DNA of 64,000 nt from J051 sp040289295 (GTDB taxonomy: Bacteria; Armatimonadota; Fimbriimonadia; Fimbriimonadales; ATM1), in assembly GCA_040289295.1 (NCBI GenBank), contig PSLA01000001.1, forward strand, positions 80,444-144,443. Reading direction: 5' to 3'. The notes under the pieces were generated by a model. The model searched no databases. It was not told the origin of the DNA and saw only the letters and a program-made list of their open reading frames with translations. The position numbers and the translations under genes are program-made. How positions within the stretch are numbered: the stretch's first letter is position 1; each line of letters opens with the position of its first letter. Positions 7,353 through 14,327 of the stretch are shown here, in pieces.

Positions 7353-9820
7353 TGATGCTCCTCCCTTTCGCGCTCCTTCTGGGGCAAAGCACCGAGCCGT
7401 CAGGGGTCTGGCAAGGTCAGGAGTGGCGTGTGAACCCGGCGCACGCGTTGATTTGGGATGGTCGCGCGTACACGCCGGTGGGCCTGGCAGTGCCGGCAGC
7501 GACGGAGGCGATCCGCAAGGCGGAAAGCGCGGGTGTTAAAGACCTTATGATCGAGGCAAGCCTAACCGATGATTGGGCGGCTGCGTTCGCTGCGGCGGAG
7601 CGTCTGTCCGCTCGCTACCTGTTGTCCCTGAACGAGCGTATGCCGCAAGCCTCCGGATGGCTGTGCACACCCGAGGCATTACGGGTTCTGAACGTCAGTC
7701 ATCGTTCGGTGGTGGAGGTCGCATTGCCGGGCGCAGTGCGGGCGTACTTTGTGGTCGTTGGACCGTCGTCTTCCATCATGGCGCGTGGCTGGGCGACGAT
7801 GCACTTCGGCAAGGCCTCCGTGGAAGTGAACCTGAAGGTTAGCGCGGACGACTACCAGGTGCTTCTCTTCCCACTGATGCGAGAGAGCGACCTCGTGGAC
7901 TATTGGGAGGGGCTGGACGCAAGGCGCGACGAAGTAATACGAAAACTGAGGGACGCTGCACCAGGAAAGGGGCTCCGCGGCATAGTAAATCCGTTTGGCC
8001 GACCCCCGTCTCACTTCCTCTCCCTGCGGGAGAGGGTTGGGGTGAGGGCAGCAGACGGCTGGACGACGTCCGGCGGGATCGTGCCCGATTCTATTCTGTT
8101 CCGCCTCGAGTTTGAACAGTATCTTCGGGAGAAGTATCAGACGATCGAGGCGCTCGCACGCGCATGGCGCATTGACCCGCTGGGGCTCAAGACTTTCGCC
8201 GAGGCCGCGGCGCTGATTCCACTCTTCTCACCCGACATGGGCGTGGACGCGTTCCTCGACCCAGTGAACGACCGAACCGTCTCCGGCCGCCGGGTTGGAT
8301 CAAGGTTCTGGGACGACGTGCAAGTGGTCATCGAGAGCGCGTGCGTTCGAAGGCTTTCTCGACTTGCTTCGGCGACTCGGAGCATCGCCAACGTGCCGGT
8401 AGTATACGACTGGGCTGGCTGGAGCCCCCTTCACGAGCGGCGAGATATCGCCGGCGACGGCATTGGTATCCCTACCGTAGGCGCGGGGCGGACCATAGAC
8501 TCCCTCTCCCTGTGGGAGAGGGTTGGGGTGAGGGCAGCAGACGCTCTGTCCTCCGCGCTGGCGTGGGGGTCGCGATCGTGGATCGTAAGCACGCGCATCT
8601 GCTTTTCAGAAAACGGCGCACCCTTCCCAACCGAGGCACAGTTGCGCTCGGTGATTGCAGCGCTCGTGGACCTTGGCGTGAAGGGGTGGTTCGTGGAGAG
8701 CACGGGAGGAGACGAGGCAGTGTGGGTGGCTGCGATGAACGGTGAGGCGCAGCAGGACCTCGCTCTGGGGGACCGCTCTCCGCGCGCCATCTTCTATCCC
8801 ATCAACGCTCGTTACCCGGCGGACACGATGCAACTCCCTGGCGGCGTATGGTGGCTTCCCACTCCGGCTGCAGGCGATAGGCTCGATGTGGGTGCGAACT
8901 ATGAAGCGTACCGCCTCACCGCGCCCTATGATCGGCATATCGCCATCTGGACGACTGGCGCTCCGCGAAAGACGAAGCTGCTGACACCTAACCCTCAATC
9001 TGTAACGCTGCATTCGGTTTCGGGAATGGCTGTTGACGCACGAGTGGTGCGCGACGGCATAGAGGTTACGATTCGGAATGAGCCGCTGCTAATCTTCGGC
9101 GCGGACACGACGCCCGTTCCCGAGGACGCAGTTCAGGAACTAGTAGAGGCGGAGGCTGCGATTACGGCGGAGGCTGTGCGCAAGGGCGCCGACATTACTG
9201 AAGAGCGTTTTCTCTTCGCCGACGCGTTGCGCAAAGCGAAGACGTCGCCCGGAGCATCGCTGATGCAGATGACAGAGGCCTATCGCCGAATGCTGCTTAA
9301 GGTCGCGCCGTACGTCTGGCGAGAAGGGGAGCGGGCGGACTCGGCAGGGTTGGGTGTTCGAATGCAGTCAGCGGGCTGCTCGCAGGGAGAGGCGCTGCGG
9401 CTGCGGCTGGCCATTCCAGCGCGCTTTGTTCAGGTGGACGGCCGCGACGGGTTCAATGGAATGAGGGCAGTGTACAAGCTGTCTGTATCCGGCAGCCGCG
9501 ACGAGCACACGGTGTGGTTGGCTGCGAGGATCCCGGAAGAGTCTCGACCTTTCGTCCGCGTCGAGGTCAAGGGAGACTCCCTCTCCCCGTGGGAGAGGGT
9601 TGGGGTGAGGGCAGCACTGTCCGCACCGCCGGTTTCCGAATATGGCGATGGATTCGGGTGGTACCAAGTTGGGACGATGCTCCTACCGAAAGGGGAGTAT
9701 GAGTTCACAGTTTCCATGGACCCAGGCGCGCCGGTGATGGACATGGCGATTGACGTGTTGTTGGCTACGCCTCAACCGTTCCGGCCGTCCGGCCCGCGGA
9801 TGCCGAGGTTCCTTCGATAG
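7352..9820 (+). CDS. Secreted glycoside-hydrolase-like (GH42-type TIM-barrel) protein with three repeat insertions
   Basis: An 822-residue protein starting with a short hydrophobic leader (MMLLPFALLLGQS) like those of other exported proteins in this window. The middle part has EQYLREKYQTIEALARAW, which resembles the FxxYLxxKYGTxxALNxAW segment of GH42-type beta-galactosidases, and a later VVYDWAGWSPLHE segment. I infer a TIM-barrel glycosidase-like fold. The catalytic acids are not identified. Three copies of the palindromic repeat are translated in frame as LSLRERVGVRAAD (8017-8052), LSLWERVGVRAAD (8502-8538) and LSPWERVGVRAAL (9579-9615). ATG shares its A with the previous stop (TGATG). The function is otherwise unknown. 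Confidence 0.7.
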   Translation: MMLLPFALLLGQSTEPSGVWQGQEWRVNPAHALIWDGRAYTPVGLAVPAATEAIRKAESAGVKDLMIEASLTDDWAAAFAAAERLSARYLLSLNERMPQASGWLCTPEALRVLNVSHRSVVEVALPGAVRAYFVVVGPSSSIMARGWATMHFGKASVEVNLKVSADDYQVLLFPLMRESDLVDYWEGLDARRDEVIRKLRDAAPGKGLRGIVNPFGRPPSHFLSLRERVGVRAADGWTTSGGIVPDSILFRLEFEQYLREKYQTIEALARAWRIDPLGLKTFAEAAALIPLFSPDMGVDAFLDPVNDRTVSGRRVGSRFWDDVQVVIESACVRRLSRLASATRSIANVPVVYDWAGWSPLHERRDIAGDGIGIPTVGAGRTIDSLSLWERVGVRAADALSSALAWGSRSWIVSTRICFSENGAPFPTEAQLRSVIAALVDLGVKGWFVESTGGDEAVWVAAMNGEAQQDLALGDRSPRAIFYPINARYPADTMQLPGGVWWLPTPAAGDRLDVGANYEAYRLTAPYDRHIAIWTTGAPRKTKLLTPNPQSVTLHSVSGMAVDARVVRDGIEVTIRNEPLLIFGADTTPVPEDAVQELVEAEAAITAEAVRKGADITEERFLFADALRKAKTSPGASLMQMTEAYRRMLLKVAPYVWREGERADSAGLGVRMQSAGCSQGEALRLRLAIPARFVQVDGRDGFNGMRAVYKLSVSGSRDEHTVWLAARIPEESRPFVRVEVKGDSLSPWERVGVRAALSAPPVSEYGDGFGWYQVGTMLLPKGEYEFTVSMDPGAPVMDMAIDVLLATPQPFRPSGPRMPRFLR
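8017..8052 (+). repeat. Palindromic repeat family 1, in-frame copy 1 in the glycosidase-like gene
   Basis: CCTCTCCCTGCGGGAGAGGG then TTGGGGTGAGGGCAGC. It is the same hairpin as at 7098 with loop TGC in place of TGT, read as LSLRERVGVRAAD. Confidence 0.9.
8502..8538 (+). repeat. Palindromic repeat family 1, in-frame copy 2 in the glycosidase-like gene
   Basis: It is identical over its 37 bases to the copy at 7098-7134 and to 10137-10173. It is read as SLSLWERVGVRAAD. Confidence 0.9.
9579..9615 (+). repeat. Palindromic repeat family 1, in-frame copy 3 in the glycosidase-like gene
   Basis: It differs from the 7098 copy by one base in the loop region (CCCCGTGGGAG). It is read as SLSPWERVGVRAA. 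Confidence 0.9.
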
Positions 9821-9842
9821 GTTCCGCACGCAGTCTCGTACT

Positions 9843-9876
9843 CCCTCTCCCTGCGGCAGAGGGTTGGGGTGAGGGG
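9843..9876 (+). repeat. Palindromic repeat family 1, intergenic copy
   Basis: CCCTCTCCCTGCGGCAGAGG then GTTGGGGTGAGGGG, with one mismatch in the right arm. It lies in the 79-bp gap between the convergent glycosidase-like gene and ftsZ, where its hairpin could also act as a weak two-way terminator. Confidence 0.85.
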
Positions 9877-9899
9877 AACACGGATGCGTTGCGTTACAC

Positions 9900-11168
9900 T
9901 TACGACTCCTCTCGCTGCTGCTTGTGCTTGCGGATGAACGCGGGCACGTCGAGGTCTTCCGGTTGTGTTGACGTTCCGTCCTGCTTTGCGGGGCGAGGGA
10001 CACCCGTTGCCGGCGCGGTTCCGGGAGGCAAGCTGTTGCCATCGGTTGCGGCGCGCTCGGTCGCAGGCTGGGGCGTACCGGCGCGCTGATGTACACGCTC
10101 GCTCTCTGCGGACGTGGTGGCGCTGGATTCGCGACCCCCTCTCCCTGTGGGAGAGGGTTGGGGTGAGGGCAGCAGACGCCCCGATTCCGTTCCGGCGGCG
10201 CGAGGTGGTCGGGCGGTCGGGTCAAAACCAGCGGCGAGGACGGTAATGCGGACGTCGCCTTTGAGGGCGTTGTCATACACTGCGCCGAAGATGATGTTGG
10301 CGTCGTCCGCCGCCGCAAGGTCTGCGATGTAACTCATCGCCTCATTCATCTCCGCTAAGGTGAGGTCCTCCGCGGACGTAACGTTGACGAGGAGTCGGCG
10401 TGCGCCGTGGATGTCGCTTTCGAGCAGCGGGTTGGCGACGGCAGACTGCGCGGCCTGCATCGCACGGTGCTCGCCAGTGCCAATTCCGATGCCCATCAAA
10501 GCGGGGCCAGACTGGGACATCACGGCTCGCACGTCTGCGAAGTCCACGTTGATGAGGCCCGGCACCGTGATGATCTCAGAAATCGCCTGCACGCCTTGGC
10601 GCAGTACGTCATCGGCAACGCGAAACGCCTCGATGGTGGATGTGTGCTTGTCAACTACGGCGAGGAGCCGGTCATTGGGAATAGTGATAATCGTGTCGAC
10701 GATTTCGGTTAGTTCGGCAATTCCCTTTTGTGCTTTGATTTCGCGCCCCCGTTCCCACATGAAAGGCTTTGTCACAACGGCGATGGTAAGCGCTCCGACA
10801 TCCCGGGCGAGCTCCGCGACGATCGGCGACGCTCCGGTTCCGGTTCCGCCCCCCATACCGGCGGTGATGAAGACGAGGTCCGCGCCGGCAAGCACATCGC
10901 GGATCGCTTCTTTGCTCTCTTCGGCTGCTTGCCTTCCCCGTTCGGGATCGCCTCCCACTCCGAGCCCCCGCGTTACCTTTTCTCCGACTTGGAGTTTCAC
11001 AGGCGCCTGCGAGTCCTCGAGCGCCTGGGCGTCGGTGTTGATTGCGACGAACTCGACGCCTCGGACCCCAGTTTCGATCATGCGGTTGACGGCGTTGGAG
11101 CCCCCTCCGCCGACGCCTACCACTTTGATTACCGCTTGTCTTTCAGTGTTCTGCTTCGTTGCACTCAT
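9900..11168 (-). CDS. ftsZ: Cell division GTPase FtsZ with a repeat-derived insertion in the C-terminal linker
   Basis: A 422-residue tubulin-like GTPase that polymerises into the division ring. Visible parts: VGVGGGGSNAVNRM at the N-terminus, the tubulin signature GMGGGTGTGASP, the T7-loop segment NVDFADVRAVM and the conserved C-terminal peptide DLDVPAFIRKHKQ, which binds FtsA. The variable linker before that peptide contains PSPQPSPTGRGG. This is the antisense reading of a palindromic repeat (10137-10173) identical to copies inside two metabolic genes. The linker tolerates change, so function is probably kept. It is last in the dcw cluster, 32 nt after ftsA. Confidence 0.97.
   Translation of the reverse strand: MSATKQNTERQAVIKVVGVGGGGSNAVNRMIETGVRGVEFVAINTDAQALEDSQAPVKLQVGEKVTRGLGVGGDPERGRQAAEESKEAIRDVLAGADLVFITAGMGGGTGTGASPIVAELARDVGALTIAVVTKPFMWERGREIKAQKGIAELTEIVDTIITIPNDRLLAVVDKHTSTIEAFRVADDVLRQGVQAISEIITVPGLINVDFADVRAVMSQSGPALMGIGIGTGEHRAMQAAQSAVANPLLESDIHGARRLLVNVTSAEDLTLAEMNEAMSYIADLAAADDANIIFGAVYDNALKGDVRITVLAAGFDPTARPPRAAGTESGRLLPSPQPSPTGRGGRESSATTSAESERVHQRAGTPQPATERAATDGNSLPPGTAPATGVPRPAKQDGTSTQPEDLDVPAFIRKHKQQREES
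10137..10173 (-). repeat. Palindromic repeat family 1, copy inside the ftsZ linker
   Basis: Its 37 bases are the same as at 7098 and 8502 on the + strand, so it is antisense to ftsZ. Translated from the - strand it gives LPSPQPSPTGRGG within the FtsZ linker. Confidence 0.9.
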
Positions 11169-11200
11169 GGTGTTGTTTCACTCCTATTATGAAATGGTGG

Positions 11201-12439
11201 TCAAGGAATATCCTCTCTGCTTTTCGATCCGAGAACCGAGCCTATGGCGTTCATAAGACGGCGGATGCCCTTCGCTTCCGAGCCTTCTCGCTTGGTCGCC
11301 ACACTCTTTTGTGCGTGCTTGAGCAAGCCGACAATAGCGGCGTGCTCATAACTGCTCACAACGTCCCCCAGCCCGTGCAGCGGCGTCGGCTTCGCCACGC
11401 GTATCGGTGTGTCGCGGAAAATACGCGCTGCGAGGCGGTCCAGCCCCGTCAGTGCGGCGCCCCCGCCGGTCAGCACGACGCCTGCGTTCAGGTCGTCAAA
11501 AGATGCTATCTGTTCAATCCAGTCGCGGACGAGCGTAAGGTTCTCCTCTGCGCGGGCTTCGATGATCTCACAGAACACGCGACGCGCCATGGGCCTGGGC
11601 TTCTCGGAGCCGATCTGCCTCACGAGCACCGCCTCCTTCTCGCGGGCATCCGCGGGCACGCAGGAACCCGCCTGAAGTTTGAGTCTTTCGGCCTCTTCGG
11701 GAGTCGTCTTCAGAAGTTTCACCAGGTCTGAGGTGATGTGTGAACCGCCAATCGGGACGATGCACGAGTTGGTGATGCCGCCCTGGCGGAACACGGCGAC
11801 GTCGGTCGAATACCCGCCGATGTCTACAACAGCACAGCCCGCTTGCCGATCGCTTGGCGCGGTTACGCTCTCGCTGGTGGCGAGCGGCTGCAGCACGACG
11901 TCCTCGACTTCAATCTGCGCTCGATTCACACAGCGCTCGATATTCAAAATGTGAGACTTTAGGCCAGTGACGAGGTAAGCCTCTACCTCGAGGCGCTCGC
12001 CGTTCATGCCGACGGGCTTCGTCACGCCAGCCTGGCCGTCCACTTTGAACGAGACGGGTACAACGTGCAGTAATTGCCGCTCGGCGGGAATGGGGATGTT
12101 CTCGCTGTGCTTAATGACGCGGTGAACGTCCTCGTTCGTAATGGTTCGCCCCGGAGGCACGATCGGAACGATGCCCGGACTGCGCGTTCCCGTGATGTGT
12201 TCTCCGGTAACGCCCAGCACCACGCTGTCGAGTTTACGATCCGCCATCTGCTCGCATTGGCGAACCGCTCGAAGAATCGCCTGCGCCGTCGTTTCAATGT
12301 CAACGACGGTGCCGCTTCGCACGCCGTCGTTGGGCGCCGAGCCCACAGCGAGAACGCGGAGCAGCCCGCTTTCCTCAACGTCTGCGAGCGCTACCACGAC
12401 TTTCGTGCTGCCGATGTCCATTGCGGCGACTTGGCTCAT
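11201..12439 (-). CDS. ftsA: Cell division protein FtsA
   Basis: A 412-residue actin-like ATPase that anchors FtsZ to the membrane. It begins with AAMDIGSTKVVVAL (phosphate 1 loop), has the SHS2/1C region, VVDIGGYSTDVAVF (phosphate 2) and GVVLTGGGAALTGLD (adenosine loop). It ends in an amphipathic-looking helix, IRRLMNAIGSVLGS, that fits the membrane-targeting sequence. Its ATG overlaps the stop of the DUF1290 gene (ATGA). The order sbp-ftsA-ftsZ is as in Bacillus. Confidence 0.96.
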   Translation of the reverse strand: MSQVAAMDIGSTKVVVALADVEESGLLRVLAVGSAPNDGVRSGTVVDIETTAQAILRAVRQCEQMADRKLDSVVLGVTGEHITGTRSPGIVPIVPPGRTITNEDVHRVIKHSENIPIPAERQLLHVVPVSFKVDGQAGVTKPVGMNGERLEVEAYLVTGLKSHILNIERCVNRAQIEVEDVVLQPLATSESVTAPSDRQAGCAVVDIGGYSTDVAVFRQGGITNSCIVPIGGSHITSDLVKLLKTTPEEAERLKLQAGSCVPADAREKEAVLVRQIGSEKPRPMARRVFCEIIEARAEENLTLVRDWIEQIASFDDLNAGVVLTGGGAALTGLDRLAARIFRDTPIRVAKPTPLHGLGDVVSSYEHAAIVGLLKHAQKSVATKREGSEAKGIRRLMNAIGSVLGSKSREDIP

Positions 12440-12831
12440 TGCGCACTACCCTCTTCCGTTTTCTTTTGCTCTCTCACGTCGGCAAGACGTGTCAAAAGGA
12501 TTCGCCTCAGCACGGAGGCGTTGACGAACATCCTTCCGCCCAGCGCGATAACGGCTGCAAGATACAGATCCACCCCAAGCGAAGCGCCGAGGAAGACCAA
12601 CCCGATGGCGAGCACGATGTTCGTAAAAAAACCGCTAACGAAGATATCAGGACGGAATCGCTTCTCGGCGGCGGCCCGTGCACCTCCGAGAACGGCGTCT
12701 AACCCTGCGACGGCGGCAACTCCGACATAGACCGGCTCCACCGCTTCGATGATCTGCGGAAAGAAGACGGCAAGCAGCCCGCCCACGATGAGCGCCAACA
12801 GGGGCACCAGCAGGGCAACCAGGTTCGTCAC
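12436..12831 (-). CDS. sbp: Small basic protein Sbp (DUF1290 family)
   Basis: A 131-residue membrane protein with about three hydrophobic segments and the family stretch GLDAVLGGARAAAEKRF followed by DIFVSGFFTNI. In Bacillus subtilis the homologue sbp lies directly before ftsA, as here. The molecular role is not established. The GTG start overlaps the DUF881 stop (GTGA), and its stop overlaps the ftsA start, so it is tightly coupled to both. Confidence 0.88.
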   Translation of the reverse strand: MTNLVALLVPLLALIVGGLLAVFFPQIIEAVEPVYVGVAAVAGLDAVLGGARAAAEKRFRPDIFVSGFFTNIVLAIGLVFLGASLGVDLYLAAVIALGGRMFVNASVLRRILLTRLADVREQKKTEEGSAQ

Positions 12832-13577
12832 TTCTGCTCGTCCTTCTCCTTTACTACTGGTTTGGCGAACTGAAGTTTCGTGTTGCCTGTGAAGGCGGGC
12901 AAAACGATGCGATCCAACTTGCGCACGACCGCCATGTTCGGATCGTTGCTTCGGATCGAATCAACCACGCGCCCGGGCATGACGAGCGCGCCGTAAAGGG
13001 TATCGGGGTCTCCGATCGCTTGTATCACAACCGGTGAGGAGGTTGGCACACCTTTGACGTTGACCACCGGGCCTTCGCAACGATAGTAGGTCGTGGCAAC
13101 CACGCGCTGCCTACCCACGGAAATCGCCTCTGCGCCACTCATAAACAGTTCATTCACAACGCGGAGAATGTCCACCTCGTGTATCACATATTCTGGCATA
13201 AGGATCGGATCCTTCGGTGGCGACTCGCTGTCCTTAAGCACAATCTCGATGCCCGGTCCCTCCACTTCGGTAAGACCTGCAAGCACTTTCAAGTCCTGCA
13301 GTTGCTCGTTCAACACCTGCGCCTGAGAAGATTGTTCACCAAGCGCCGTCTGAAGTTGCGTTATCTGTTGGCGGAGGTTCTGTACCTCTTTTTCACGCTC
13401 GAACAGCGTCTGCATCACGTCAACCGGTGGTCCGGAAGAGCTGTCCAGCATGCGCGAAGTAAACGGCGCATAGCCCGGCGGCTTCGGACTCTTCCACGCA
13501 GCAACGATCGTGAAGCCGAGGACGAGCGTCATCAACGACGTCGGAAGAATCCAGTTGTTACGGCTCTGTTTCATCAT
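12828..13577 (-). CDS. DUF881 family protein (YlxW/YlxX-like)
   Basis: A 249-residue protein with one N-terminal membrane segment (TSLMTLVLGFTIVAAW), a coiled coil around residues 60-95 (EREKEVQNLRQQITQLQ) and the DUF881 globular domain with VEGPGIEIVLKDS and AEAISVGRQRV. In Bacillus two paralogues, ylxW and ylxX, sit between divIB and sbp. Only one is present here at the same place. It is a predicted envelope protein linked to division, and its function is not defined. Confidence 0.88.
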   Translation of the reverse strand: MMKQSRNNWILPTSLMTLVLGFTIVAAWKSPKPPGYAPFTSRMLDSSSGPPVDVMQTLFEREKEVQNLRQQITQLQTALGEQSSQAQVLNEQLQDLKVLAGLTEVEGPGIEIVLKDSESPPKDPILMPEYVIHEVDILRVVNELFMSGAEAISVGRQRVVATTYYRCEGPVVNVKGVPTSSPVVIQAIGDPDTLYGALVMPGRVVDSIRSNDPNMAVVRKLDRIVLPAFTGNTKLQFAKPVVKEKDEQK

Positions 13578-13583
13578 GTTGTC

Positions 13584-14327
13584 TTATCTCCAACGGACGG
13601 CCGGGCGCTCCGGCACGACCAGATTCACCGTGCGCGCTCGCCGAAGCAGATCGGGGCTTTGCTCCAACGCCCGCGCCAAGACGGAGACCTTCTCGTCCAA
13701 CCTTTCCCGGTTGCCAAACTCGACGCGTGCGCCTTCCGTCACCGTTAAGGCTAACCCACCCGAGGCGAGTAGGCTTAGTTTACCGCCTAAGGAAGGCAAC
13801 TTTTGTTGTACTTTCGCCGCCAGGTCGAGCAGCCCGCCAAGTCGACGACTGTCGAAAACGGATAGGTTTGGACTGGATTCCATTAACTTTCCGTCCACCG
13901 ACAGAGGAGGAGGCTCCCCGATCAGTGGAAAGACAACGCCCTCAGTGGACACGGCAAACTCCATATCGCCCCGCGTGAACCAAGCCACCGCAGGCCGATA
14001 CTCGACCTCCAATCGCGCTCGCCCGAAGACGTTTCGACGAAAGTCTGAGCGTAACACCGCAGGATGCCATTCGACTTGGCGCTCGACCTGAAGTGGGTTG
14101 ATTCGCAGGGCGGGAATGCCTTCGTAGGCACGCAGCAGTGAGCCGATTCTCTCGCGGTCCCACGGCGGAACACCGCTGACTCGGACCACGCGAACCTTTG
14201 TCATCTCGCTTGTGAACAATCCGGCTAGGACAACTCCGGCGAGCGCGGTTGAAATCAGCGGCAACTGCACAATCGGAAGGTGCAGTCGAAATCGCCGCGC
14301 ACGCCTACGCCTACTTCGAGATGCCAT
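13584..14327 (-). CDS. ftsQ: Cell division protein FtsQ/DivIB
   Basis: A 247-residue bitopic protein. It has a very basic N-terminus (SRSRRRRARRFRLH), one membrane segment around residues 22-40, then a POTRA-like segment (VRVSGVPPWDRERIGSLL) and the FtsQ domain. It scaffolds the divisome with FtsL and FtsI. ATG at 14327 lies 17 nt inside the end of the murC-ddl gene, consistent with coupling. Sequence similarity in this family is low, and the call rests on architecture and position. Confidence 0.88.
   Translation of the reverse strand: MASRSRRRRARRFRLHLPIVQLPLISTALAGVVLAGLFTSEMTKVRVVRVSGVPPWDRERIGSLLRAYEGIPALRINPLQVERQVEWHPAVLRSDFRRNVFGRARLEVEYRPAVAWFTRGDMEFAVSTEGVVFPLIGEPPPLSVDGKLMESSPNLSVFDSRRLGGLLDLAAKVQQKLPSLGGKLSLLASGGLALTVTEGARVEFGNRERLDEKVSVLARALEQSPDLLRRARTVNLVVPERPAVRWR

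Noticed and set aside
7098..10173. Repeats of family 1 as a CRISPR array
   Set aside because: Spacing is irregular (hundreds of bases), the copies lie inside coding genes, and no cas genes are present.
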